Positions 32,581 to 43,090 of a DNA stretch of 64,000 nt are shown here, one piece after another (the first letter of the stretch is position 1; every line of letters begins with the position of its first letter). The position numbers were made by a program, and so were the translations under genes. A model generated the notes under the pieces. That model was not told where the DNA came from and made no database searches. It was given only the letters and a program-made list of their open reading frames with translations. The stretch is from Agarophyton chilense (lineage: Eukaryota > Rhodophyta > Florideophyceae > Gracilariales > Gracilariaceae), in NCBI GenBank assembly GCA_030374765.1, contig JARGXX010000002.1, forward strand, positions 1,488,001 to 1,552,000, written 5' to 3'.

Positions 32581-32770
32581 CGACAGAAAGATTCACGCTA
32601 GTTTTACCTCCATCAAAACTAGAAAAACTGCAGATATGTGCTAGTTTTCCTTCCCATACAAACTAGCACTAATGAACGAATGAAAATATTTTCGGAAATT
32701 AACACCTCCAAATTTGGATAAATTCACAGGTTTTTCGGTCATTTCAATTCGTCCTTTTTTGACCACTGAA

Positions 32771-32788
32771 CTAGCATTCCGAGAACAC
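32771..32788. repeat. Right terminal inverted repeat
   Basis: Exact reverse complement of 26927-26944, preceded by five CTAGT-type subterminal motifs between 32595 and 32775. Confidence 0.88.
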
Positions 32789-34509
32789 TGACGACGCTGT
32801 AAGCGAGATTAGAGGCTACGGACTCCCTTCTCGTAGCGATTCATATGGCTGCGAATACTCTGATTAGCATCTCACTAAAACTTCGTTAAGAAGAAGGATG
32901 AGAATCACAAGATCTCAGGACGTAACGACGATCGTACCAAAGGTACAAATAAGAAGCTGTATATAACGACTTTAGTTCAAATGATATGAAAAGTGTGTTC
33001 CAGCACGCTTCTGAGTTGCTTTTTTTGAAGCTGAACACCTTTGGAGTAGGTTACCAAAATTTGGCTAGAAATACACCGGTGTAGTCTTCTAGGAAAAATG
33101 CCCAGCCCTCCGGATGAATTCATGGCTATTTTGGAGAACGACATTCGAAAGGCTGAAGCGAGCCGGGTTATGCTTTACCGAGTGACCATGCGAGATGCCG
33201 ATGATGGGAGAGGGAAGCAAACTAGGAACGACCGTACTTGTCTAAATACTAAAACAGTCGGAGGCTATGTCCGGTCCTGAAAGAATCTAGATGTAACAGC
33301 GAGGCACTGAATACAGCATAGACCCGAAGATTTTTTAAACAAGAGCCTGCGTAGGGATTATGATTTCCGGAAACTTGACGGAAAATTGACGCCCCTGCGT
33401 TTGGTCGACGAAATGCTTTACTACACCTCCTCGTGGTGTCGACTGCGCAGCGTAAGCTGGCTAACGGAGTAAGTCTGGGAGGGATCTCTTTTGTGGAGGG
33501 AAGTGATTAGGCCTCCACGAACAAGTGATCCATATTATGTTGGCTTTTTTTTCAGAATTCTTGGGACTTGTTTCAATTTTCCTGGAAAAATAAATTATCG
33601 GTATTCCAAGGCCGGGCGTTGCGGTATGGTGGTGAAAATAAAAAATTTAAGGCTAGGTTTGACGAATTGAATAGCCTCAGTGAGTTCCGGTATGGGTTGT
33701 TGTCTATTGGGCTTTACCCGCGTTTCTTGGGTTAGAGTCCGGAAACGGAATTATGTATGGCCTTTCCTTAAATGTGTGACCAGGGGTTTTTCCCAATTGC
33801 GAAAGTTTACCGTCAGTGCAATCCGGGAGTTCGCGTGAAGGTCGTATTTTGTTGGGGGGTTTGCGAGTTTTTTAATCGAGTCTTATAAGGTTTTCTTGAA
33901 GTTGCATATCGAAACTAACGGTTTTTACGATATTGTTGTTTAGTTTTTGAAGGATTTTCTGAAAAAAACTGTTCAATTTTCTGTACCATGCACCTTGCGT
34001 AATGACGCAAGGCGTGGGTGTTTTAAAGCACCAAGGTCTGTCCAGTAGTAATTGTGGGGAGTGTCGTCGAGGCAAGAAATCTCAGGAACCTGGCGGATAA
34101 GAGGCCCAGACCTAGCTCCACTTGTATGGAGGTCGGGGGACGGTTGGACCTATTTAGGTCGCGTGCTCAGCCAGAAACAGTTCTTTTAAAAGCGAAAGCC
34201 TGCACTACGGGTTAAAGTAGTCCCGGGGACGGAATGGGTTGACCGTCCTTAGGGGTGATGGACCTTCTAAAACAAAATTTCAAACAGCAGGGCAGAAAAT
34301 TGAGAGCATGGGGGAAGATGCCTTGGGCATCGTAAGAGAAGCTTTTCGGTGTAGGCTTTCAGTTTACCTTGGAGAAAAGTCACAGAGCTAAAAGCTCTTC
34401 TTCGTGTATTTAGGAATGAGATTCCGGGGATCCCTTACGAGGGTGAGGCGGACGTCTTATTCTATTGCATTGAAGAAAGAACATAACCGCTAAGTGTCGG
34501 GGGAAGTGC
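32789..34509. other. No confident feature
   Basis: Lies between the DNA transposon and the DIRS-like element. A plus-strand stretch near 33620-33720 (NSLSEFRYGLLSIGLYPRFL) looks protein-like but is short and unassigned. Terminal repeats of the DIRS-like element may lie here but I could not pair them. Confidence 0.3.
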
Positions 34510-35401
34510 GTCAAAAGCGGTGTCTTCTAAGGGAGTAGCGAGTACTCGAGTTGTAACCGTTTTGAATCAAAAACCTCGAAGGCGTTCTAAACGCGTGAAG
34601 GGGGGCAAAGAGGGTGAACCCTCGTGTGAATACGAGTTTGAGGCCACTCCAGATTCTGACTCTGAGAAAGAGGCTACTGCGCGCCCCAGTTAAATGCAAA
34701 AAATTATTTCTTTCATGGAGGGGTTGGAGAAGACGCAAAAACGCATGACTAAAGACATTAACGAATTGAAGGGGTCGCGGAAGAGTTCAAAGAAGAAATG
34801 AAAGGGGGAGGATTTTCTTGTCGACACCAGAGAGGCGATGGAAGGGGTTGCTGCCGATTCCGACAATGACTCTGGCTCAAAGTCCGACGATGGTGATGAG
34901 AGAATTTCGAGCCATGCGAGGAAGGCTTTGAATTCGAAGCGACAGAAGGCGAACAAGAATTTCTGGGTTTCATTTGCTAGCAAACCGTTTCCTGAACAAT
35001 ATGTTTCGGTTGACAATCTTGAAGAGGAATATATGCTCTGCAAATCCCTGCCGAATTATCCGACGGTCTCTGCGTGTGTTGAAGCTCGTCATTTGACGGG
35101 CATTCGGAACCGCCGGGAAGCTGCAACACTAGCTCGGGTTATTAATTGCCTTATAAGCTCTTTGGGCGCTATACGTGCTACAAATGTGTTTGCAGTGGAG
35201 TTGGAAATTCGTACGTTGGCGGCAGCGATGATGGTTGATAAAACTGGTAACTGGGAAGCAGCCAGAGAACTCGAAGAGGAGCACGAAGATTTCATAAGCG
35301 ATTCAATGAAGCGAAAGCTTCACAAGTCAGCGAAACTTCGTAGGGAGTTGAAGACGGATAAGTCTGCCTTGTGCAAGCAAGGAGACGGGAACGAAAATTA
35401 A
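34510..35401 (+). pseudogene. Gag-like protein of the DIRS-like element
   Basis: The intact part is 187 codons from the ATG at 34838. It starts acidic and serine-rich (SDNDSGSKSDDGDER) and becomes helical (REAATLARVINCLISSLGAI, NWEAARELEEEHEDFI), ending lysine-rich. The same frame continues upstream to about 34694 with one TGA near 34798; earlier still, a basic/acidic stretch (KPRRRSKRVKGGKEGEPSCE) looks like its N-terminus. Position before RT and the charged, coiled composition suggest a nucleocapsid role. I see no zinc knuckle. The label gag is positional. Confidence 0.5.
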
Positions 35402-35870
35402 TAAAAAAACAATGACCACAAGAACGATTATTTTTCATTCGATGGGCATGCTGGACGTGCTTCCTATTTCAGGGGCTTCTGATATACAGGAAGGTGATAA
35501 AATGAAAGCAAGCGCCCGAAAACGACAAATGTGGAGACTCAAGAAGAAAATTCAAAGAATACTTGAGGCACTTCGAAGTGGGCCTACTTGATTGTATAAC
35601 GGGCATGTCTACCCCTTTCTACCAGTACAAGTGAGAAACGCTGTCCAAAGCCTGGCGAGAAATATCTTGCGAGGCATCGGGGAAGACTCCTATTGCCGAA
35701 GTTATTTCGTTGCGGAGGAGTCCGTAAGAGAGGTTGATTCTACCTTCGAATACAGTGACCCACATCAATGGGTCTGGCTGAATTGGGACCGAGTATCCTT
35801 GCCGTAAAATGGTCTGAAATCCTCGGCTGATATTATCACGATTCTTACAGGGGATATACCGCTACTATAT
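35402..35870 (+). pseudogene. Spacer between gag-like and RT domains, partly coding-like
   Basis: A 71-codon plus-strand frame from 35592 (GHVYPFLPVQVRNAVQSL) may be the N-terminal part of Pol. It is separated from the RT frame by stops and was not identified. Confidence 0.3.
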
Positions 35871-36480
35871 ATGACTAGAAAATTTATTCGAGAAGATGAA
35901 GAAGTGCAAGGAGCGAAAAAGTCGTTTTGCGGGGTGAAGGCGAAAGACTACAGTGAACTGATTAGGAAACTGGTTGAAGGCGGGTTATTAGATCTGAGGG
36001 AAAGAAAAACGGAAGTTGTGAATGGTGTTTTTGCGGTCCTAAAAAAGAGGGAAAACAAAGGCTCATAATCGACGCCCGGAAAGCTAATCTTCAGTTTATT
36101 GACCGACCAAAACTCGAGCTTCCTAACCCAGGACATCTAGCGATATTACTCATCTCGGCAGGGCGAACGCTTTATGTTGGAAAGTCACACATGGACGACC
36201 AATTTCATCGAATGAATTTACCGGGGTGGATGAATACGTATTTTCGTTTGCCACCAATCGAATTCGAACGGAAAAAATTATTCTCCGTTAATCTTTCAAT
36301 GCCCATGGGGTGGTCACACTCGGTCATTGTTGCTCAGAAAAACTATTTATAAATCTTAGCTCGCGCTAAGCTCTCCATGGACGACTGTGTAGCGGATTCA
36401 ATTTCTGTTGGCGAATATAAATTTGGAGCTTATGTGGACGATTATTTTTCGTTTGGAACAAGCAAGGAGATGTGAAAAAG
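35871..36480 (+). pseudogene. Reverse transcriptase of the DIRS-like element, broken
   Basis: The first piece (35871-36065) ends in VVNGVFAVLKKRENKG. After a frameshift the next reads RLIIDARKANLQFIDRPKLE, LYVGKSHMDDQFHRMNLP, then SMPMGWSHSVIVAQ, which are RT palm blocks; MDDQFH holds the first catalytic aspartate region. A stop follows near 36351, then KFGAYVDDYFSFGTSKEM, the YxDD motif (YVDD). At least one frameshift and two stops interrupt it. The arrangement resembles DIRS-type and not gypsy RTs. Confidence 0.75.
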
Positions 36481-36704
36481 ATATCTGCCGGCCGTTTGAA
36501 AGGAGTCTGAGAGTAGCTATTTGCCTTCACAGGCGACAAAAGTATCATGGTCTGAGGAAATAGGAAGTACAGAAGTCTTGGGAAATGAAGTCGGAAAAAA
36601 TGGCAAATTGATGCCAAAGCGAGAAAAAATGAGAACGCTGGCAACAATCCCAGACCACATGCTGAGAAAGAAGATATGGAAGGTGCAAAAAGTACAAAGC
36701 AGAG

Positions 36705-37314
36705 TTGGAAAGTGGGCGTGGTTTATGCTCCTTAAGGGGGCCGCTCTTTTCGGTCTTTGAAAGGATATATTCCATTAAGCCTTCGACCAAAGATTATTTT
36801 GGCGGCTATGTGGGTAGACGAAAGGAGCTGGAATTAATTTTAAAAATAGCACCATTCATCCAGATTAATACTTATATGCCGTTCCAAAAAACCATCATTT
36901 GTTCAGACGCAAGCCTAATTGGCGGAGGAGTACTTTATGCCGAGTGCCAAGATCCTTTGAAAATTTGTGAGGGTTCAGATCGGATTGAATAGATTGGATA
37001 ACAGGGGAGGAAAACTACGATACGACACCGTTGGAAGAAAAAAACAGCCGATACACATTCTAGAGGGCGAGGCAGTCATTCTTGGTCTGCGTTGGCTCCT
37101 TCTAAATCGGAATACTTATCAAACACGGATAATTATGTTTATTGATAACCAGTCGCTTTTTGGAGCTGTGCTAAAGGGATGTAGCAGTAAGCGAATCTCT
37201 AACCGGATTTGCAGACGCGTTGCCGCGTTGGTACTCGTTGGTGACTTGACAATGGATTATTTTTATGTCCTTAGCGAGACAAATCCATCCGGTGAACCGT
37301 CACGGGCTTTTTGA
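36705..37314 (+). pseudogene. RNase H-like and linker region of the DIRS-like element
   Basis: Two overlapping plus-strand pieces. The first (36705-36992) carries TIICSDASLIGGGVLYA, the start of an RNase H fold with its catalytic D. The second (36967-37314) carries ILEGEAVILGLRWLLLN and IIMFIDNQSLFGAVLKG (second E and D), then a conserved-looking ETNPSGEPSRAF, comparable to the NPxDxPSR motif at the end of such domains. They are joined by a frameshift. Confidence 0.65.
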
Positions 37315-38176
37315 TCTAGCTCACCGACGGGTAGCAGTGGAAATAATGCAGAGATGCCGTAAGAACCTTGACTATTTCGTGCGGTGGCTGGCGCAACAAC
37401 CAGTCGCTCGCCTTCGATGTAGGACCGCAGAAGAAGTTAATAAAATATACACGAGGTATTGCATTGATCTTTTTCATGGTATTAAGCAATTGAAGGCAGG
37501 AGGTGTAGTTCAGGCAAAATCAACGTTGGAATGTTTTCTCCCCGAACTCAGCTGGAAATTGGTATTTGAAAATCAAAGTATACAGGGCTGTACAGCATCG
37601 CACCCTAACCTTCATTTTGGCGTACGTTCGGAAATAGTTATATACGGATTGGCATTAGATATTATTGAATACGGGGATCCGGATCTAGGGGTTGGAATGT
37701 TGCTGCTGTTTGATGGAAATGTCAGGCTACGCGATTTATTGAAGCTAATGGTATCGGATGTCTCCATGTTGCCGCTGACCGAAAATCGGCCGCATTATGG
37801 GATTCTCAATATAGCGATAGGAAAACGTGGTCGTAACGAATCCGTCACGATAAAGGCGTATTTTTCGGCCGTTTTGTTGTTGAACAAGTTGGTCAGAACA
37901 AGGAAGTTGGCAGAAGCAGAAGTTCTTTTCCCGTATCAACCGGCCTGGTTTCGGGCCGGTCTAGGAAGAGCCGTCGAACGTGTAGGGATTCAGTTCTCAA
38001 TTACTCCACACATGCTTATATACGGCGGGGCGACTACCGATAAGCTTTATGCTCGCCTCGCCGACCAGGAGATTAAATGCCGAGGACGTTGGCAAAGCGA
38101 TAAGAATTTTAAGAGATATATTCAACCACATAAACTATACAAAGCGCTCAACGAATTGTACCCGGCCCAACATTAG
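37265..38176 (+). CDS. Tyrosine recombinase of the DIRS-like element (likely inactive)
   Basis: A 303-codon frame from an ATG at 37265, probably an internal start created by the upstream frameshift; the recombinase proper starts near residue 20. The first catalytic arginine region is GNVRLRDLLKLMVSDV (about 152-166). The second active-site box reads TPHMLIYGGAT (about 248-257), where related enzymes have H-x-x-R before GGAT; the arginine is replaced by isoleucine. GRWQSDKNFKRYIQ (about 274-287) supplies the tryptophan and the presumed nucleophile Y285. These enzymes insert circular cDNA through a 3'-phosphotyrosine intermediate. Loss of the second arginine should abolish activity. The frame itself is uninterrupted. 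Confidence 0.75.
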   Translation: MSLARQIHPVNRHGLFDLAHRRVAVEIMQRCRKNLDYFVRWLAQQPVARLRCRTAEEVNKIYTRYCIDLFHGIKQLKAGGVVQAKSTLECFLPELSWKLVFENQSIQGCTASHPNLHFGVRSEIVIYGLALDIIEYGDPDLGVGMLLLFDGNVRLRDLLKLMVSDVSMLPLTENRPHYGILNIAIGKRGRNESVTIKAYFSAVLLLNKLVRTRKLAEAEVLFPYQPAWFRAGLGRAVERVGIQFSITPHMLIYGGATTDKLYARLADQEIKCRGRWQSDKNFKRYIQPHKLYKALNELYPAQH

Positions 38177-39079
38177 TCATTTGACGGGGTTTACACCAGA
38201 TCATACCCATCTTTCAATGTGCCGCCGTAAGATTGGGCTGGGGATTTGGATTATCATGTGGAAACTTAAGCCGAAAATCGTTTTCGTCTTAGTCAGATCG
38301 TCATAAATCTGCCCCCGACTCGCAGAATTCTGACAATTGGAATCAGTTTTCTGAAAAAATCGTTATAACAGAAAACGATCTCCTGGAATATCAACTTGGA
38401 GCTTGGAACCTATTTCAGAAAGAATTTTAGTTTGTACAGTAGTAGTGGACCTGGCTGTTCGAATTTAATAGGTTTTGTTCTAGGATTGGTTTTGGGGGAA
38501 TTGGTGTGAGCTTGCTGGGACTTACTTCTTTTTGGTTAGGTCGCTCGGATGCCTTCGCGTGCTATTTTAAAACACTATAGCTTCGTATTAAAAATTGAAA
38601 TGTGGTTGTCAATTTTTACCTTGTCAATATTAGTTAGTTAAAAATGCGAAGCGTTATAGTACGAGCGTAGCGAGCTGTCATGTTGTCAATGACAGGAAAT
38701 TATGAACCGAAAAAAACTGCACACTCAATGACAACGGCGGTGTTTCCATTTACTTCTTTAACATAATAAAGACGAGAATGGTTACAAACATAATATATTA
38801 GACTAGTACTATCCTTGGCTTTTGATAACACCTTCTTTAGACGATTTACTCTAAAAGGCAGGTTTCACGAACCCATTACTGACAACATACATCTTTCAAG
38901 CGTTACTTTCAATTCCTTCATCATTTGCACCACTTTTTAATACGGTAGTATTATTACTCATTTCAAAGTCCAATGATACATTTTCTCGGTCGAAATCATT
39001 TAACTCAGCTCTGATGATTAGGTTGCCGTCTAATCATAGCATATCTTCAGTAAACCCACCCTCATCATTCATGTCAACA
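38177..39079. other. No confident feature
   Basis: AT-rich. Imperfect inverted segments ACTATAGCTTCG (about 38573) and CGAAGCGTTATAGT (about 38648) could be the arms of a small foldback element, possibly the DIRS-like element's 3' terminus. Confidence 0.3.
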
Positions 39080-39640
39080 GATATAAAACGTAGCTCTACA
39101 CATTTTTAAGACACTCCCACAATTTCTTCAATAAACCACATCCTTATATTGTCTCGCAAAGCCTTAAACAAATCTAAAGAACTCCAATAGGCATCTGAAT
39201 GCCTTTTATTTGAGTGTCTCGCCTCTTTGTATAGCACTGCATTTTGTCGCATCCGGATTGATGAATCTGCAAAGCGAAAATGTGCCATTTATGATACCCG
39301 CCGTCTACGACAATGATGTAATTTCTCTCTTCAAATATATTGAGGTTGGTTTTCAGAGTTTTGATAAACGAAAGAAGTCATTATAGAGTATGTCTATGAA
39401 AAGTGGAACGTTTTCAAGCATTGTTTCGTCATTGATGCAGGTAACGCTTCCGGCACACCAGTCCCATACATAAATATCCTTACTGCACCCAGGTTCAACA
39501 AATATTTATGCCATTCTTCCGTCTTTTTGGTGTGAAATTGTCCTTAAACAGCAATAGGACAGTTCGTATATGTCAAAAGGCAGCAATTAACTGCTCCAAT
39601 GAGATCTTTGAACCCGACTGTATCGTACTCTTTATATACT
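39080..39640 (-). pseudogene. Harbinger-type DDE transposase fragment
   Basis: On the minus strand, RNYIIVVDGGYHKWHIFALQ matches the second-D motif (VDGGYHKW) of the DDE_Tnp_4/ALP1-like transposases. Upstream (about 39370-39450) SVTCINDETMLENVPLF resembles the NDKT segment before it, and after a frameshift AYWSSLDLFKALRDNIRMWF (39115-39200) sits where the WSxxLESVRKDVE block, which holds the catalytic glutamate, is expected. Stops and the frameshift show it is dead. Element ends were not found. Confidence 0.55.
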
Positions 39641-41052
39641 TTTGCTAACACTTTTGGATATGGCTCTCTATTTACAAACCTAAAGCCATACATCTTTAAG
39701 ACGGATTTAAAACTCTTTTCTACGTAGTACGTTGTGAGCTTAAAACTAATCCGTTTTTCTTCATCTTAATCATTATAGCTTCTACTGGTGCTCTAAAACG
39801 TAATGCTGATAAACCTTTGATTTCCGATTGATGACCAAACATACCATATTGTAGCCGTTTCCGGCTATCCTTTGCCAGACGGAACCCAAAGAACTTCTCT
39901 CACCTAAGACACGCAAGTAGTTAGAACGATAGTAGGTGTGTCTAGATATGGTGTTGTCTCAAATAGGAGGACCTGTCCCGGTACTTAAACCGAGCCAGCC
40001 CGGCCTCAAAGTAAACCGATGCATCGAACCTCAAATTTTCCTGACAAACCACTCGCGTAGCTCCCCACACATATGCACGTTTCTTCACAGAAATCTTCGA
40101 TGGATACATTTGTTCTAGATCGCTTTGAAGCTTCCAAAACAACTTCCTTTTCCTTACAGAGGGTCTGCGAAACTGTTTAAAAAAGTGAAAACCATGGACA
40201 CGTAATTAGTCTTTGATCCCCGTTGATATATCGTGAGTAAGTGATCGAGATTCTTTTTTCGACGTTTGTATTCTCTGTTACCTTGACATTTGATTATTGT
40301 GATCAGTGAAAGACAAAAATGGAAACAAATGAAAAGGCTTTGGTTCTGCCCATGCAGATGTTCAAAAACAATTACTTTATTGACAGTTTCCATATTATGG
40401 GAGATTGTAGTGAATGTTAATGCATTATTCACAAAGCTTCGATGTTGAAACCATTTGCTGATCTCACTCTGCCCTACATCGAGGGAAGAAGAAGAAGAGG
40501 TATCTCCTTCATCTGAACAGGCAAGTTCCGAAGCTACTTTTCATTTATTCGATTGAATCATCTGATCTAATGGCTGTTTTGTACAGGTCAAGAGTTGGAC
40601 CATGTGGTAATTTCTTCATCAAAGCTCAAAGCATCAGAGATGCCACTCTTAGTACTAACATACTGTCTTTAAAGAGCACTTATAGAACCAAGAATTAAGA
40701 GGCACAATAGATGAGATCTTACACCCAAAACTGTTCTTGGCATTTATTTGCACTTATCACATTTAGTTTCGTCTTTCTTTCACAGTGATTTCTAGATTCT
40801 AAATTCAGATAAACATATTCAGAAACGGCTTATGCTAAAAAATCTATATTCAGATTGTACCTCCTATTTTCATTTGGGTTTATTTCTTACTTCCTCTTTT
40901 TGACACAAGGTATTGATAACATGAACTACCAGGAAAAAGTAGAATTTAATTTTGCTCATGCTTTGGGAAGGTCCATATCGAAAGAGAGGGCACCAAACAC
41001 CAATTGCTTCTTTGGAGAGAAAAGAAACCCTCTGTGAAAAAACCTTTGCATT
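39641..41052. other. No confident feature
   Basis: AT-rich sequence with short frames. The first 200 bp may hold the N-terminal part of the Harbinger-type transposase (FKDLIGAVNCCLLTYTNCP on the minus strand near 39585-39640). Confidence 0.3.
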
Positions 41053-41646
41053 TCAAGTACCGTGAGCTCTCGTCTTATGATCAAGAAAGCTAACGGTTCC
41101 AGTGAACTCCAACCCACAAATGCAGCATATGTAGTTCTTACCAGTTCTGTTTTTTCGATGTCGGTTTTTCTCATGAGTCTTCATCAAACCCTGTGATTCA
41201 GATTTAAAAGAGCAGAACTTGCATTTGTAAGTTAGGCAAACTTCCAAATGAGCTTTGTAGCGTACCTCTGCCGTAAATAATGTCCCACAATACTTGCATT
41301 CTCTTTTAAACGTTTTTCGGGGGGGTTGCGAATGAGATCCAGTGAAAGGGAGAGGTGCCGATCGTGACATAGATTTGAACCAGGGAGAAGTTGAGTTTGA
41401 TGATTTCTGCATATTTTCAGCACCGGAGATAGACAAAATAGTGGAATTACTTCTTTGAAGTTTACCTCCATCGCTCATATTGTCAGACTTTAGATTTGTT
41501 GGCCGTTGGGAAGTTCTTTTTTTTCGTACAGTGTCCTCGCCGTCTGACGATGCACCTTGTTTCGCATCCTTCATTCGTCTTTGCGAAGACCTACCGGGAT
41601 ACCTTGGAGGCTTTGCTCCCGAGCCTCTGCGGAGTTTGTTGTCCAT
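41053..41646 (-). CDS. Three-finger C2H2 zinc-finger protein
   Basis: A 197-codon intact frame from the ATG at 41646 to a TGA at 41053. The first 105 residues are basic and serine-rich with no predicted fold. The C-terminal half holds three zinc-finger units: CKYCGTLFTAEVRYKAHLEVC (C2HC-like, ending in C), CKFCSFKSESQGLMKTHEKN followed by RH, and CCICGLEFTGTVSFLDHKTR followed by AH. Such tandem fingers normally bind DNA in the nucleus; the target cannot be inferred. No introns or lesions are visible, unlike almost all neighbours. It stands between two Harbinger-type relics, so it may be a host gene or domesticated/cargo sequence. Confidence 0.75.
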   Translation of the reverse strand: MDNKLRRGSGAKPPRYPGRSSQRRMKDAKQGASSDGEDTVRKKRTSQRPTNLKSDNMSDGGKLQRSNSTILSISGAENMQKSSNSTSPWFKSMSRSAPLPFTGSHSQPPRKTFKRECKYCGTLFTAEVRYKAHLEVCLTYKCKFCSFKSESQGLMKTHEKNRHRKNRTGKNYICCICGLEFTGTVSFLDHKTRAHGT

Positions 41647-42201
41647 TTGAAAAAGATGTAGTTATGGCGAAAATATTAAAACTGACGAATTATACTTGAA
41701 GCGATATTTGACGAAAAGAATTTTTCTTCAGAACAGATAGCGTTTTATATGAATTCTTTCTCATGTTGTACTTTAAATAGGCTTCAAATATACTCAAAGA
41801 CAAAGGCACATTCTATGTCTGGAACCAAATTGATCACGACAAAAACCCTGATTTGTGTAAAAACAAGATGTCAAAAAATTTTGGTTCCAGTTTTTTAAGG
41901 AAAGAATCTGCATTCCAGCGCGGAAAAACTAATAGTTCTTTTATAAGGTAAACAGCACTAGATCTCACAGAAGAAAAAATCAGATCGTACATTAACATTA
42001 TATCCCCACATATAAGAATCACAACGACATTAAAAGTACAAATTAACACAATTCATGAAGCATATCTAAAGCTCGACGTTGAAATCGAATATCTCTGAAC
42101 TGCATAGAAAACAACAACCCACATAACTATCAATAGAATATATTTTTCTGTACTTGTTCCGATTGATTATGTCTTCTTCTGAGCTAATATCCCGATACTT
42201 T
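41647..42201. other. Upstream region of the zinc-finger gene
   Basis: AT-rich, no gene. It would hold the zinc-finger gene's promoter; no clear TATA box was picked out. Confidence 0.3.
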
Positions 42202-43090
42202 TAGCTCAACCTTCTCTGACGCTTTGCTTTGTATTTCTGTTGTGCCAAGCGACGATTTTGAACAATTCCTTCCCCAATAGATTACACGCGACTGCGATGT
42301 TTGCCATAGAAATCTCCTTCACCTACACGGAGAGGATGCCAATTTACAAGAAGATTAGTTAGAGGTACACAGAGAATGAAGATATCATTATAGAGTTTTT
42401 CGCCCAAACAATACGTTCCTCCGGTAACAGTCCATGATTGTGTCAAACGCCCAAATTAGTTCTCGACAATGATATGATTGCAATACTTCTGGCGATGAGT
42501 TCCTGCATCGTTACGAGACCGCACACCACGCTGATGCATTTTGGTGTGTCTTTCTCTTACATGTTTTGCGGCTCTTTGGTACATTTTGTTCAAAGCATCC
42601 CACTTATCCTCCTATCCATCTAGGAAACTATCGGAATCGAATATATAGTTTAGAGTTTCGGTGTTCTTTTTCTTCAAAAGATCTCTGTGCAGGTCTACAT
42701 ACGAATAAATAATGTCGACATTAGCGAGTGATCCGAGAACGTGTAGGGACATCATCAATTTTAACCCAGTGGGTGAGACAGAGACATCAGTCTTGTAGCC
42801 ATAGAGTTTATGTTTCCCAGTATAGTACGTTTTGCCCTCCGTTATTGTCCTCTTCTTCTACATAGTGTTTATATATTTTCAAGCTTGTTACGCCTATATA
42901 CTTCATACTTCCTCGCTCAAAAGTGGCTCCGCTAATTTTAATATTCTCCCCCAGCATGTCGAACTTACCCGAACGCTTCATTGTTGTGAGAGTCATGAAT
43001 TTAATATCTTTTCCGAATATTGTATGTGTTCGACCACGACATATGTTCTACTTTTTTTATACAATTCGTTTCACGAAATCTGAGAGTAGA
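42202..43090 (-). pseudogene. DDE_Tnp_4-type (Harbinger-like) transposase pseudogene
   Basis: Minus-strand pieces in shifting frames follow the order of this family. FDMLGENIKISGATFERGSM (about 42935) and KYIGVTSLKIYKHYVEEEDN come first. Next are KLYGYKTDVSVSPTGLKLMM and LHVLGSLANVDIIY (about 42700-42810), which resemble the first-D region and the loss-of-H segment GSVSDI. DG and DALNKMYQRA follow, then the C-terminal signature IIVENxFGRLTQSWTV (x is a stop; about 42450), FILCVPLTNLLVNWHPLR, ending KYKAKRQRRLS. The glutamate in VEN is the expected third acidic residue. Several stops and shifts make it inactive. Confidence 0.68.

Larger units (their letters stand above)
26927..32788 (-). mobile_element. 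Plavaka-like (CACTA-superfamily) DNA transposon with perfect TIRs
   Basis: GTGTTCTCGGAATGCTAG at 26927-26944 is repeated in inverse orientation at 32771-32788, 18 of 18 bases. Inside lie subterminal GCTAGTT motifs at both ends, a transposase pseudogene (30.4-32.6 kb, minus), an accessory frame (27.2-27.6 kb, minus), three palindromes and several tandem arrays. CACTA-superfamily elements are known for repetitive subterminal regions, and the transposase resembles Plavaka proteins. I could not define a clean 2-4 bp target duplication (left flank ...CCGTCT, right flank TGACGAC...), and the inverted repeat may extend one to three bases further. The element is about 5.86 kb. Confidence 0.8.
34510..38176 (+). 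mobile_element. DIRS-like tyrosine-recombinase retrotransposon
   Basis: Plus-strand order is a gag-like protein (34.5-35.4 kb), RT (35.9-36.5 kb), RNase H (36.8-37.3 kb) and a tyrosine recombinase (37265-38176). RT plus a C-terminal tyrosine recombinase instead of a DDE integrase defines the DIRS/Ngaro/PAT class, which integrates without target duplication and carries inverted or split direct repeats. No such repeats could be paired here. Stops and frameshifts split gag, RT and RNase H, so this copy is inactive. Only the recombinase is one continuous frame. Confidence 0.8.
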
